Assembly (NCBI RefSeq): GCF_026914185.1
Contig: NC_070570.1
Coordinates: 2,604,001-2,668,000, forward strand
Reading direction: 5' to 3'
Source of the DNA: Puccinia triticina
Lineage: Eukaryota; Basidiomycota; Pucciniomycetes; Pucciniales; Pucciniaceae
Length of the DNA: 64,000 bases
Part shown: positions 1-11,887 of the stretch, in pieces
Numbering within the stretch: position 1 is the stretch's first letter
Layout of the letters: each line of letters opens with the position of its first letter
Notes under the pieces: model-generated
Database searches by the model: none
What the model was told of the DNA's origin: nothing
What the model saw: only the letters and a program-made list of their open reading frames with translations
Made by a program: the position numbers and the translations under genes

Positions 1-331
1 TCCTAGACCCTGTCCAGTCTTGTGCAACCAACAAACCACAGCAGCCTGAAGCTTTTCACTTCTCCCTCATCTTCAACTTCTCTCTGACTCACGTCCTCTA
101 CAGACCTTCTTCTTCTTTGCCTATACTTCTTCTCACTGTTTCTTTACTTCACTACCTCATCCCGTTTCTTACCATCGCAATCCTGCTCTTAGGTAAGATT
201 CAGAATCTTATATTGTTTCCTCCTGAAAAACTCTTTCTTTTTTTTATTTCTCTATCATTGTACATATATTTGTTTGTATTATACAAGAGGTCTGATGAAA
301 TACACGCTTTTAGTCTCCTGAATTCTTGCAC

Positions 332-371
332 ATCTTACTTTGTGAAACCCAGCAGAAGGTGGGGCTTCACA
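332..371. repeat. Hairpin repeat TTGTGAAACC...GGCTTCACA, copy 1
   Basis: About 40 bases (catcttac, then ttgtgaaaccc, a short spacer and ggggcttcaca) recur almost unchanged at 8,492-8,532. The two ends are imperfect inverted repeats of each other, so the unit can fold. Upstream and downstream flanks of the two copies are unrelated. Its origin is unknown; it could be an LTR end or a short mobile hairpin. Confidence 0.6.
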
Positions 372-986
372 GTCTCCCCTCCTATAAAAAAATGAGAGGG
401 GAAGTTAAAAGGAAACAGATAAGAAGGAAGGACAGTTTGGGGAAGATTTCAGGAGTTGGGGCAGTGGCAAGGAGAAGGATTTCATAGTTTGAGAGAAGGG
501 AGGCAGGACAGGGAGGGCGTCGGAGATTTTGGCCTTGATGGTGTGGCTGAGCGCGGTGGTGCATATGACGATGAGTGCGGCGAGTAGATCCAGCAAGATT
601 GCCGAGTGGGGAGCTCGAAATGAAGGGTTGCTCATTGACTGGCAGGCAGCAAAGGCAGGGCCGGGCCGGGTAGTGGAGGCTGGCAAGCTGGGAAGAGGTC
701 GGCAGTGAGGGTCGGGAGATTGTCCGGGCGATCCTGTGAGGCCGTCGAGGCAGTCGGGGGGCTAGAGGTTGTTTTCAATGCAAGCCAAGGGCGAGTCGAG
801 TTGATCGAGGCTCCTGCGTTCACAAGGGGTCAAAAGGTAAGGCTGACGGAGTGGGAGGTGGTGGTGCTTGTGAGGTAAGATGCGGGGCTGGCTTCTGAGC
901 TTGTCGGTGGTGCGGTGGGAGCTCGTGCTGGAGGGGTCGGCGAAGGAGGGGGGGATGCAGTATCGGAGCGTCACGGAGGTTGTTGG

Positions 987-1086
987 ATAGGCACGAAGGT
1001 CGTCAGAGGGGCACGAAGGCTGTCGGAGAGGCACAAAGGTCGTCGGAGAGGCCCGGAGGTGGTCGGAGAGACACAGAGTTTGTTGG
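987..1086. repeat. Minisatellite, about five 20-bp units
   Basis: Degenerate tandem units of the type gaggcacaaaggtcgtcgga are visible, each 19-20 bp, with drift in the last units. The repeat accounts for the repetitive peptide encoded on the opposite strand. Confidence 0.6.
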
Positions 1087-1957
1087 ATCCAGAGAGAAGG
1101 GATGATTTTAGATGAAAATGAGGACATGTGCGGCGGCAAGTCATGAGATGGAGCAGGTAGGATGGGTAAGACCGGTGAGGCCAGGCTGGGCAACGTGATT
1201 GGGCTGGACGGCCAGGTTGGTACAACTTGGGCAGGTTCAAGAGATCTAGGATGTCTACGCAAGGGGGTAATGGAGTGGCCAAGGGAAGCCGGAAGTGTTG
1301 GAGATGGTGTAAAAGGAGGGCTGAGGTTTTCAGCGATCTTGTTAGCGTTGATGGCTTCAGTGCGCGTGGCGGGATGTAGAGTGTGTTTTTTGTGGGTTTG
1401 GTTGAGTTTATTGTGTTGTACGCCTGAAGCAGGCAGGGCGAATGGATGAACTCGTTGCTTCAGCCTCCGGTTTTGCCAATTGGGTGCCAGAGACTTCGCC
1501 GCGGCTTCCAATAAAATTGGTACAAGACCCCGATCGATCGAATACCGAAGCAATCCAAAGTGTCTCAATGCTGGCGAACACAAGGAAGAGGAAAGCGCGG
1601 AGGGTTTCGGAAAAAGTGACTTCAAGTCGAGCACAGAAGCTTTTTTTGAAGCTGGGTGGAGAGAGTTTTTCTGATTTGATGTGCGCTTACCGGGAGCGCA
1701 GCGGGAGGTGGGTCGAGTCCAAGGGACAGCGGTAGAGGAGCCACCGTGAGGCGTGCGCGCTGGGGCAACCGCAGTGCGCAGCCAAGGCGCGCCCGTCCAG
1801 ACCCAAACCTAGTTGGTCGAGGGGCAACCGGTACCGGCTAGAGACTAGCACACCGGACCGGCAACAGAGCACACAACGCCTAACACGGAAGCGCCGAAAG
1901 ATTGGAAATTTTTGCCAAACCTAAGTGAAACTCGGCTACAACATTTAAAAACTAACC

Positions 1958-3720
1958 GTGATGTTCAACTCAATTGCAGCAGCCACCTCGGCAGTGAAAG
2001 TGGCGGCAGGCCTAACGAACAGCGGAAGGAACGGACAGGCAGAGGGGAAGGCGATTGGTCAATCCCAAGAGATAACCGGAACGCAAGACAAGTCGGCGGT
2101 ACCAGGGGTACCAGGAGTCGAGCAGTCGGCCAAAGGAGGGCCGGAAGACCAACCACCAGCCCCTCTGAAAAAGCAAAAGAAGGTTTCCGTGAAGGCACCA
2201 ACACAAAGGTCGACCCGGGCGGTATCAAAGAGACCCGGAGAACAAGAGAAAGAAGGCGATGGAGGAGGAGAGGAGGACCGAGACGGGGAAGGAAAAACGG
2301 GGATGGGAGAATTTGGGGAATTGTGGGGAGAAGGGGGTAGAGAGCTAGGAAACCGGGTAGGAACCGGTGAGTATAGGAGGAGGTCAGAGGGATGTCAGGA
2401 AAGGAAGGGGACAGGGGCTGAAGGATCCCGGCGCTTTACCTCGCTTAGCAGAGAATCCGGTAGATGCAGAGGAACCGATTAGGAAGGGGGGAAAGGGGAA
2501 CGGCAAAGCAGACCTCCAAAGCATGATGCTTGAGGTCATCGGGAGGGCGCTGGCAGCTGAAGAGGCAGGGCAATCGGTGCAGGCGATCATGTACTTCAAG
2601 ATCTGCAAAGGTTTAGGAGGTACCATCGCGAGCAACCCGACAACCTTCGGCCCCATCATTTGCGACCACCAACGCGCCGGGGCATACAGCCATTATCCCT
2701 GGGCTCCCCACACCGCAAGCCCCACCACCGACCACAACTCCAGCAACCCCGGCTCCCACCAGTCTGATCCCAGGCTTCAGAGTTACAACCCCAGCGCCAG
2801 CGATAAAACCGAGGATCAGAGACCATGAAGAGATGCTAGCCTCAGCAGGGCTAGAAACAGCAATCCTCTTCGACGACGCGGCCATACCGAACAACGATGA
2901 TATCGGACTTCCCCATTTCTTCGCCAAAAACCTCCTCGAGTTCTGGGCACCCCTGCCACTAACAATCTTAAACGAGTGGTGGCAGGAAAAAGCATTTCTC
3001 CACCACGCAGAGAAGAGGAGCAAATCAGATGAGGCTAGTGGAGATCGGTTCCGGTACACCGGCTTCCCGTACCCGAGCGAATATTTGCAGACGTATCAAG
3101 AATGGTCCGTCAACCACCAAGGCTTCCTCCGGGCGGTCAGCAAAATCCCCTCGCATGCAAACCTGGCGAACTGGTTGGTGTTCCACAAGAGGAATGTGGA
3201 TGGGATCACACGGAGGGAGGGATTCATGACCGCGCTCCGGTACGACATCCACGTGCGGATGAATGCCTTGTGCCACAGGGTACCGGTGCCAGGAGGATGG
3301 CTATCGGTCGCAAACATCTCAATCTTCCGCACCGAGATCGTCCAAGAAGTCAACGCCAAAACAGTTTGTTTTGGGGAGACGGAGTTTACGGATAACCCCT
3401 ATGCAGCAGGCGGTTGCAGATTCGGCGGGGACCCGACGACCGGACAACAGACGAAGAAGAAAGACGAGCCGGCAAACTGTACCCCTCTTCACCTACAGCA
3501 ACCGGGTAAACAGTTCGCTAACACCATCAAGCCCGGACCAGAGACCCCCAAGGGCCCGAGCAACCAGAAGGAACCAGGCGGTAAGCAAGGAGGTTTTAAA
3601 GGGAGCAAATGGGGGTCAAGCTACGACCGCGAGGGGGGAGGACCGAGCAACGGCGGGGGAGGGAACGGAGGAGGGGGAGGGGGAATGGGGAGCGGTTATG
3701 GGAGGGGGAAAGGTTACTAG
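1958..3720 (+). pseudogene. Gag-like region of a retroelement (frameshifted)
   Basis: Three overlapping open frames lie in different phases: 1958-2482 (basic, glycine/glutamate-rich), 2367-2828, and 2833-3720 (295 codons). The last contains a compact, possibly helical segment and ends in a glycine-rich, arginine-dotted tail (GGGGGMGSGYGRGKGY), as in nucleic-acid-binding Gag proteins. A proline/threonine-rich linker reads naturally in the phase of the third frame from about 2,655 to 2,830, so a frameshift near 2,650 separates it from the second frame. It lies just upstream of a reverse transcriptase-RNase H region on the same strand, which is why I call it Gag-like; no zinc knuckle is visible. 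Confidence in the exact start is low. Confidence 0.5.
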
Positions 3721-4017
3721 TTAGCGGTTTCTTGTCTAGATCCCTACTTTCCATTTCTTGGCACGCTGGTATCCTAAACTGTAGGAACCAGCGTAGCACC
3801 ATTTGTTTCTCTATTAAATAAGAAATACACCATAACTTACAGACACAACATTTGCTATAATTTGTAATGGGTGTGAAGTGAGGAAAGTCGAGAGAGAAAC
3901 AGCTACAGGACGGGAGGTGTGCAAAGCGGACAAGTTATGCGCTCAAGAAACCAGCATACGGCCGAACACACCTATTGACCCATTGGGGCACGATGGCCGA
4001 CAGGCGTCTCTTGTGAG

Positions 4018-4170
4018 ATGAACATTGAGGCCTGGGAGGCGGCGCTAAAGCGCGCGGACCTTCTTCCCAGATTTCAGGACGTGTTGGACGGGTTCAGGGA
4101 CGGCTTTGACCAAGGGATCTGTCAGCCGGGCTACCATTCTAAAATAGAGCCCCGCCTGCAGCTCCGGTAG
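4018..4170 (+). pseudogene. 5' fragment of the reverse transcriptase ORF
   Basis: A 50-codon frame from an ATG at 4018 encodes a helical segment (ADLLPRFQDVLDGFRDGFDQG) and then stops. Sequence that reads on from a very similar glycine-isoleucine point starts again near 5,336, directly before the RT core. I take this as the N-terminal part of the downstream RT gene, separated from it by about 1.2 kb of non-coding DNA. The link is an inference from the sequence pattern and has not been tested by alignment. Confidence 0.4.
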
Positions 4171-5335
4171 CGCAGCCAAGAGCACCGTAAACTGGGTGCA
4201 GAGCAGACCACAGCGCGGACCTCTGCGCAGCATAGATTAGTTTTGATTGTTTTAATTACTTGCAAATAGCTTCCTAGAGAAGCTAGACACCAAGAGGACC
4301 GCCGCGCGGTCCAGAACCTCTTCTGTACAATATATTCCAACTAAGTACAAGTAACAAAACCAAGGGAGCCTGTATGAAAAGACCCCCTCAGAAAACCCAC
4401 GTAATACTCAGCAGACAGCCACTGGTTGTGTGAAGGCTACGTGGGCTTGGTAGCGGCTAAATCACTCAGCCTGTAATACCTGGTCGCATGGAAACAACAG
4501 TCGCCGGTAGGCGGCTAAACAACCAAGCCACGCGACTCAGAGAACTACAGTACCTGGTCGCGTGGTAATAATCTTCTTCCGAGCTCCGTCGCAGCAACAG
4601 TAGCGGAAAGACTCGGATACGAATCGCCGAAGAGCTCCGCATAGGAAATGACTCCTAGTGATCCTCTACTCGAGAGCAGAAGATCTCTAGCGTGTCATTC
4701 CGAGTAGAACTCAGTAAACAGGTTCTGAGAAGGAAGAATCCTCCTTGCGACCAGCATCCAAGAGATACGGGTCTTAAGAGTAGCAAGACCAGTAAAGAGG
4801 CTGTGCCTTCCAACAAAATGTATTGGAAGGCCAGCCAGGAGAATAGCGAGCCGAAGAGCCTCCCAGAAACAGCATAAAAAGCCGGTGTTGGGAGGACTCT
4901 GGCTCCCCAGAATCGTCAATCACTTTAACCGCCCAGCAGCGCACTACTTCGCCGAACATATTCGTTGATCAGTTCGCTCTCAGCTTGTGTTAGATTGTTT
5001 TTAGATTCATTGCTCGTCGCTGGACTCCTGCTCCAACAGTAAGTCCAGCTCATTTTCTCTTTATCATCTCGGGAGTAATCCCCATCAATTATATACTTGG
5101 GAACTTGTCGAACAACCCCCGCTTGTCGGACCCCAGACAACACAGGACATACTACCCCTGCTTGTCAGGCCCTGTAAGAACCGCCCCGGAGGGCACCTTA
5201 ACCATTCCGCTGCTCTCGCGGCCCCTCCGTTACATCCCATCAGGGATATAAATCTTTATAAACCATCATCTTACCGCGTCTACAGACGCGACCACTCGCC
5301 GCAGTCACTCGTGTAGCTAGAGGACTTCGTGTCTT
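4171..5335 (+). other. About 1.2 kb of non-coding DNA splitting the RT gene
   Basis: All frames carry frequent stops. A TATA-like motif (gcataaaaagcc, about 4,872) and several short inverted repeats (for example CTGGTCGC-type motifs near 4,480-4,560) are present. No clean target-site duplication or GT-AG pair of normal intron size was found. It may be a solo LTR, another small insertion or a rearrangement. Confidence 0.35.
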
Positions 5336-6895
5336 GGTATCACCGAGCCTGACAGGATCCCAGAACACAGGTTGCCAGACGAGGTGCCCTTTTTCACACC
5401 CCCGAACCACACGTCCGCATTGTTAGCAAAAACCAAGATCGAAGACTCCATCCGCAAGGAGCTAGAAGCGGGAAGGATGTTTGGGCCGTTCACATACGAC
5501 GAAGTACGCGAACAGTTCAGTTTCTTCAGGACGAACCCGCTGGGTGCCGTAATCAATGGCAATGGGTCCTTGCGGCCTATTAATGATCTATCGTTCCCGC
5601 ATGGAGAAATAGGAGTTCCGTCCGTGAACTCGTTTGTGAACGCAGAAGATTTCCAGATGTCTTGGGACAATTTTAACGCAGTAGCAAACTTCCTCAAGGA
5701 GCAAAAGGAGCCAGTCCTCTTGGCCCTTTTTGATTGGGAAAAGGCTTACCGCCAAATCCCGACAGCGCCAAACCAATGACCGTACCTTATGGTACGGAAC
5801 TTCGACGATCAGCTGCTACTGGACACGAGGATCACCTTTGGCGGGGTAGCAGGCTGCGGGTCCTTCGGCCGGCCAGCGGATGCATGGAAGGAATTGATGC
5901 TGTCAGAATTTGACGTGCTGGATTTTTTTCAATGGGTCGATGATAATTTGTTTGTCAAAAGGCCAGATTCAGCAACCCTGATGGCCGACATTGTAAAGCG
6001 GTCGGACGAACTAGGGGTGAAGACAAATAAAGAGAAGTACTCACCATTTTTAGAAGAACAGAAGTATGTCGGTTTCATCTGGAACGGCACAAATAAAACA
6101 GTATGGCTTCCGGACGCAAAACTCGCTAAAAGGATCAATCAGATTTGAGACTTCCTCGAAATAGGCGCGGTCTTCACATACAACGACGTGGAAGTCATTG
6201 CAGAAAGATTAAACCATGTCGCATACATCTTAGCACAGTTAAGATGCTATTTATGCGGAATCTATAGATGGCTGAAAGATTGGGTGCATTGGGAAACAGC
6301 TCGGCCAATACCCCCGCACACCAAAGAAGACCTACACATGTGGCTGACAACGTTGTCTAACTTCCAGCCAACAAGATTGATTGCGAGGCAAGAACCAACC
6401 GAAGTAGGTTGGGTTGGCGATGCATCAACTGGGTTTGGAATCGGCGTGATAATTGGCAAAAGGTGGGCGCAGTTCCGCCTGAGGTCTATGGCAGAACTGG
6501 ACAAGGATATCAACATAGAGAAGAAAGAAGAGGAACGGATCTCAAGATTAGAGACCATTGCGGTGCGATTAGGGCTACTAATGCTAATAAAACTCGGAGC
6601 GAGAGGGGGGAAGACATTCATTGTCTGGACGGATAACACCACGACGGAGAGTGTCGTCACCAAGCGGAAGTCAAAGGATTGGTTCGTCAATGCCGAATGG
6701 AAAAAAATACAATCAAGGCTGATTGAGAGTCAGATTAATCTCATCGCGAAACGCGTTACTTTGGCTGAGAACCGCGCCGACGAGCTGTCCAGAGGGATTA
6801 GACGGAACCATTGCTCCAGCTACCAACTACGGGTCAAGGTCCCGCACGACTTAGGAGAGCTGATAGAACAGGTAACAGAAGGAGGAGGTTACTAA
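5336..6895 (+). pseudogene. Reverse transcriptase-RNase H, DIRS-like, two in-frame stops
   Basis: One continuous phase runs from 5,336 to 6,895, interrupted only by TGA at 5777-5779 and TGA at 6146-6148. RT motifs appear in order: GSLRPINDLS, LFDWEKAYRQIP, ITFGGVAGCGSFGRPADAW, and a catalytic WVDDNLF in the place of YxDD. An RNase H part follows (VGDASTGFGIG, LETIAVRLG, WTDNTT, ENRADELSRG), with the expected acidic residues. The order Gag, RT, RNase H without an aspartic protease or DDE integrase in the neighbourhood resembles DIRS-type elements, but I see no tyrosine recombinase in the window, so the class is provisional. Both stops could be single transitions from TGG or CGA. The copy cannot make a full protein as it stands unless stops are read through. 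Confidence 0.7.
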
Positions 6896-7295
6896 AGGAG
6901 CCTTTTTTGCGCAAGCGAGGACATGCAATGAATACTTGTTTCATTACATTATAGAGGGAAGGGAGAGGCACCTAGCCTCCACTAGGACCAGGCTTCCTGG
7001 AGTGTGGGGTCTGAGCAGGCTCCAGGACACCTGGAGTAGCGGGTCGGGCTCAGACCCCCACAGCTTAGTGCTCACAGGGGAAGAGGTATCACACTCCCTA
7101 GGAGCAGTGATCACCCCCCCAGCTCATCTCCCCGTCGCGCCAAACCCTCCGTCACGGAGAGAGGAGGCGCGACAGACTAGAAGGGAGATGAGAAGAGATC
7201 CCTTTCCCACACTCAGGCGACTTAGGGAGTTGTAAGGACAACTCCCGGGCCTCCTAGGCAATCCTGGACAACACAGGATAGCAAAGAGAAACACA
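6896..7295. other. Hairpin-rich region after the RT element
   Basis: Strong inverted repeats follow one another: GGGGTCTGAGC with GCTCAGACCCC (about 7,006-7,058), an inner CTCCAGG/CCTGGAG pair, and CTCATCTCCC with GGGAGATGAG (about 7,124-7,193). No coding signal is convincing. It could be the terminal region of the upstream element. Confidence 0.45.
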
Positions 7296-8021
7296 CTAGG
7301 GCTGAATACCAGGAAGGATACTCAGCCCAACCCTACGCGGAACGGTAGCGATAGGATTGGATGTGGCGGTTTCAGGGTGCCCGGAAGTTCTTCCAGTCGG
7401 AAACGCGCAGGGAGAGGAGGGGGGCCAGTCGGAGTGGTAGTTTGGAGAAAGCATATTGTCTGAGTTATTTTCAAGCAATGGACGGGCCGGGGAGGCGGGA
7501 CGTGGGAGCGGTGGGACAAAAGGTTGGTCAAGGTCTGGCGGATGGTGTGATTGAGAGCTGTTGGTGATGGACGGAGTTGGGTCGGCAGAGGGCAAGGGCA
7601 GACTGGAGTTATTGGGTGGGGAGGCTTCTGCTGCTGTCTTTCTCCGGAGAAGATTAACAGTATCCTCTAAGCAGGCAATCCGTGCTGTGCTGGTCACTCG
7701 GACTGCCTCTAACTGGAGGGCGGTGACGTGCAGAGCGGCAGCGAGTTTTCGGATCCACTCTTTCACAGAGAATTCATCATCTTTAATGTTGACTGTGTTT
7801 GGTTGCTCAGCACGGGTATCAGCAGTGGTTGGGGACTTGACAGTAGTTTGGGTGATTGGGGTCATTCCGGCAATGGTGTTGTCCATCTTGCGTTGGTAGT
7901 TGAGGTTCAGTAGGATGTCGGTGGAGTCGGTGGAGGAGGCAGTGGGCAATTGGCAGTGAGCAGTGGATATGTAATTTGGTGATGCCAGTCCGTCAGTACG
8001 AGTGGCGACACAGTCAGTCAA
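7296..8021 (-). CDS. Gag-like N-terminal fragment, function unknown
   Basis: A 241-codon frame on the minus strand. A more likely start is the internal ATG at 7,886, after which a short acidic stretch (NIKDDEFSVKEWIRKLAAAL) and a predicted coiled coil with a heptad-like pattern are followed by a serine/proline-rich tail. A helix followed by a proline-rich linker suits the start of a retrotransposon Gag, but no capsid or zinc-knuckle region follows because the frame ends at the boundary with the RT element. It could equally be an unrelated low-complexity protein. The 33-bp direct repeat upstream (8303-8436) and a stem-loop at about 8,190-8,215 (AAGGACTCC/GGGAGTCCTT) are its closest neighbours. 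Confidence 0.3.
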   Translation of the reverse strand: MTDCVATRTDGLASPNYISTAHCQLPTASSTDSTDILLNLNYQRKMDNTIAGMTPITQTTVKSPTTADTRAEQPNTVNIKDDEFSVKEWIRKLAAALHVTALQLEAVRVTSTARIACLEDTVNLLRRKTAAEASPPNNSSLPLPSADPTPSITNSSQSHHPPDLDQPFVPPLPRPASPARPLLENNSDNMLSPNYHSDWPPSSPCAFPTGRTSGHPETATSNPIATVPRRVGLSILPGIQP

Positions 8022-8302
8022 TATGGGGTTTTTCAGTGTTCAGTTTGGTGGGGACCGGCAGTGCAGTGGGATTCAGTGGAGTGTCAGTGGGTTCAGTGGC
8101 GATTCAATGATTTGGAAGGAAGAGAGAAAAAAAATTCTCAGGTCGCCAATTCAGACGAGTCGGCAGAGGGTGGAACTAGAAAAAAAAAGTGTAAGGACTC
8201 CAGTTGGGAGTCCTTCACTGTCCGTCGAGTAGGGCACAGAGGGGGGGAGGCCTTGAGACGAGATCTAGTTCACGGGGCTGTGAATTGCAGATGGGGGACA
8301 AT

Positions 8303-8436
8303 CTAGCCGGGAGAGATGGATGAAGGTGGATCTCTCAGTATGTACAACTAGGGTTTTTATAAGAGAAGAAGGAAAAGGAAGGAGGAAAAAGGGAGAGGCT
8401 TACCTAGCCGGGAGAGATGGATGAAGGTGGATCTCT
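8303..8436. repeat. 33-bp direct repeat, two copies
   Basis: The same 33 bases (starting ctagccgggagagatgg, ending ggatctct) occur at 8303-8335 and 8404-8436, with about 70 bp between them. They may mark a small duplication beside an element boundary. Confidence 0.7.
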
Positions 8437-8491
8437 GACAGCTAGGAAGTGGAAGGGAGCACAGACTACATATTTATCTGTGACATGTCTA

Positions 8492-8595
8492 CATCTTACC
8501 TTGTGAAACCCAGCAGAAGGTGGGGCTTCACATCAAGTGGGAAATGCACCTGTGATTGTTCTTGTGAAACCTTGCAACACGCAGAGGCTTCACAA
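8492..8595. repeat. Hairpin repeats, copies 2 and 3
   Basis: Copy 2 (8501-8532) matches copy 1 at 341-371. Copy 3 (8562-8595, ttgtgaaacc ... ggcttcacaa) is a diverged unit with the same ends. Both are imperfect palindromes. Copy 3 abuts the point where homology of the truncated gypsy fragment begins. Confidence 0.6.
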
Positions 8596-11500
8596 ACATT
8601 CAGGTTTACTAGCTCTTCAATATGTTGCTCAAGAGCTTCTCTGCTTTTGGGGCTGGCAGGATAAGGTGGTCTCCTGAGGAGAGGATGATAAGGCCCCTCA
8701 GCTGTCAACTTGAGATGAACTTCATGGCCTTTAATGGCACCAAGGGGCTGGTTGGTGTTAGAGAAGGCAAGGTTGTTATTGTAGAGGAATTCAAACAGCT
8801 TCTCTTTCTGCTCAATGGTTAGCTTATCACTGGACTTGGTTTCACAAAGTTCTTCTGCAATAAATTGTGGCAGTTGAGGATTGTACTTCTTTACAGCAGA
8901 AATTTTATTGGAAGGACTCATTTTCTCCAGATGATGAGATTTAAAACTGAATTTCTTCCTCTTGTTCTCATTTCCAATTGTAAAGAATCTCTCTTTACTG
9001 TTTGTAATATCAAAACCATACAGAGACATGTAATCATTTCCAAGTATAATTTCATTTATTCTTGCATTTTTCATAACTAAAAATTCTGCTAGAATTCTTA
9101 GTGAACCTTTAGTGTGAGGAAAAATCAAAGCCATTTCTCTTATGCCCATTGGCTGTAATTGGTCACTATAGCTGTGGAATTTAGCATGGTTGATTGGCAT
9201 GAGCTTGTTTTCCCATTCTGTTATTATAGAATCTAGCAATCTGTTGCTGATGATTGAGCAAGAAGCTCAATTATCAAGAAGACATGAGTGTTCTCTGGAT
9301 TCAATGAGGACAGTAGTAAGATTAGCTTTCCCAGTTAGATGAGCTTTTCCTCTATCAGGTTTACGTTTCATGAGTCTAGCATCCTCTACATGGGAAGACT
9401 GGCAGGATTTGTCCCAGGTTTGAGGTTGATGAGTCTCAGCTTGGATTTCAGCAATGGAGAAGTCTTGGTTTATCTCACACTCTGCAGCATGTGCTCCAAA
9501 ATCAAAGTCAACTAAGGGATCATAATTGGCACCATTTTTATTGTCCATGGTAAGGATCATGTGGTTGGTTCTCTGATTCTCTTCCTCTTCATCTAGTTCT
9601 GATTCAGACTTTTGTAGCTCACCTTGATCTTCCCCATTGCCAATCTTGGGATCATCATCATCATTGATTCCTACATTGTTGATTATGTTCTTCTTCTTAG
9701 AGCATTCCCTGGAGAAGTGGCCAGTTTGTTTGCAGAAATAACATATAAGTTTTTCCTTTCCAGGGGCAGAGACAGGATTCCTTTTTCAAGAGGACTCAGT
9801 TGGCTTATCAGCTTTCTCAGGGGCAGGATTACTTCTCCACTGGGATCTGTTTGGGGCATTATAATTGTTTGTCACAGGCTTGTTCTTTTTCATGACTCTG
9901 TCTATGACTTCTTCAGCAATTATAACCATGTCCTCAAAGATCATTTCAGTAGCATCTCTCTTGTATCTGCTTTTAATAGCATGCTCAAGATTTGGAGGGC
10001 ATTGCTTTAGGATCTTCTCACAAATGAGATACTCACTGAGCTCAGGTTGATAGGCTTTCAGTCTTTCTCTTTGAGTACCAAACCATTTATGGATTTTTCT
10101 TCCACCATAAGCAAAGTGATCACTTTCAAACTCTTGTTGCATTTTCCATTTCCAGTTCTCAGTACCAAACTTATTTCTGATGGCATTCTTCCACCAGGCC
10201 CAAGATTTGTTCCCATACTTGCCTCTGATGCCAAGGTACCAATTTCTAGCAGTATCAGTTAATAGGATTCATGTCAGTCTACTGATTATCATGTTGTCTA
10301 GCATCAAATAATCTCTAACAAGGATGTCAGTGCTATTAATCCACAACTCATGATTGCAAGGCAATTCTCCAGAGAATTTCTCCCAGTCACTGTTCTTGGG
10401 TATACCCTTCCACAGTTCCTTCCTCATCTCAAAGTCTATTGGGCCATGATCAAGATAGGGGAATTCATCTTGTCCCATTGCATTTGCATCATTGCTTGCA
10501 GGTTTGGGGAATTAGTCTCTAGCTGGTCTCTGAAGGTCAGGAGTAGGAGCAGGGATATGAGCTTTATTTTGATGATGTTGTTCATGATGGACATTCTGGA
10601 AAGGAGTATTGTATAAGAGATGTGGGGGCTGTTCTCCGTCATCTGGTATGAGCAAGGAATCTAGCTTGAGTTCACAGAATTTACTACAGAAGATATGTCA
10701 CTGAATTTCCTCTTAGATTGTTCAAACCTGTTGTTCTCATTTGCATGAAGGTCATTGATCTGATTGCCAATGGATGAAAAGTTGTTGCTCACTTTCTCTT
10801 CAAAGTCTTTTAGATTCTGGCCAATTGTCTCCATGTTGGAATGAAATTGGGATTCATTTACCAGAATCAAGTCTTGGAATGTCTCAAATTTCTCATCTTT
10901 GTTTTTTTTCAGTTGCTCTAACACATTGTTGCTCACAGTGGGCTTTTCTCTAGCACTTTCTCCTATGTTGTTCAGGATTTGGTCAAGTAAAAAGGGAATG
11001 AAATCATTCTTAAACAGATCAAGAATGGAATGATTCAGGACATCTTTAAAATTGCTGACACAAGATTCAAGAAGAGTACCAGGAATAGTTTCAACAGTAC
11101 CAGATAATTCAGAGAGAAATTTAGAGAACAAGACTTGTAATTTTTCTTCTAGAAACAAGGGACCATTTCTAGACATTTCATTATTGAGATTGTTGAGGAA
11201 AAATTCTCTATTTGATGGGTCAGAGAGATTGTCAATATCTAAACTAAGACCTAATGGGGAATCACTACTTAGGGAACTTTTAGGTAAAGATTCATCTAGT
11301 AAGGGCCTCTCCCCCTGGCTCCCCCGCGTCCATAGCCTCTCCTCACTCCTTGTGTGGCTCTCATTAGGTACTCTCCTATTTGAAGAACCCTCTGAGTGTC
11401 GTCCCGTGGGCCTCTCCAGTTCCTCTCTGATCCTCTTCAGTTGCCTTGAGGATGAGGGGGGTTGTGGTCTGTGAACCCTTGCGGCGTGTGAGGATAATGG

Positions 11501-11887
11501 TGTGGATTGTACCCGCCAGGTGGTTGATGATGCGGGTTGGGCAGAACAACTGAACCACCTCTTGCGGTATAGAAGCTGGTGGCGGCCTCACTTGGAGCGT
11601 CTGCGGCGGTGGTGGCGGCGGCGGCATTGGAGGACCGTGGTAGGTCTGGTTCTCTAGGTGCGGCTGTGGAAAAAACTCTTGATGGTTGGAGGGGGTAGGA
11701 CCCTGGAAATCCTGCGCCATAGCTTGTTGTTGAGAGTCCGTAGGTTCTGGCTTCGGCGTAGCTAGAATAGGCTGCTGACTGGCGTGTGGCACTATGGCTA
11801 GTTGCGAAGGAGGCCAGATTATCTGAGCTGTTGAGTTCAGCAGCTCGTTGCCTTTGTTCTAATTCATTAGGGAAGCTTCCAGGCTGT
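8596..11887 (-). pseudogene. Truncated Ty3/gypsy gag-pol fragment (gag to early RT)
   Basis: The minus strand encodes a close relative of the intact gag-pol at 13,483-20,307, covering the gag proline-rich and coiled-coil parts, the CCHC knuckle ([14 protein letters not shown]), the protease and the start of RT. It ends at 8,596, where homology to the intact copy stops in the RT N-terminus just before the RT core. Stops include one in the protease motif itself: at about 9,265 the intact LLDSGAS reads LLDN-stop-AS. Others lie near 9,786 and 10,269. At least two phase changes occur upstream (between 10,480 and 10,660, and near 11,180-11,430). The gag N-terminus is missing, and an LTR begins directly at 11,888. 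The copy is dead. Confidence 0.9.

Larger units (their letters stand above)
1..1957. other. Left-end region without a supportable gene
   Basis: This stretch holds a pyrimidine-rich segment (1-240), a short hairpin repeat (332-371), G-rich sequence and a 20-bp minisatellite (about 987-1086). A 290-codon frame is open on the minus strand (762-1634), but much of it is the translated minisatellite and low-complexity proline/serine sequence, so I do not call it a gene. The region may be remnant or leader sequence of the retroelement that begins near 1,958. Confidence 0.4.

Noticed and set aside
762..1634. 290-codon open frame on the minus strand
   Set aside because: Largely low-complexity and made of the translated 20-bp minisatellite; no domain and no neighbour logic.
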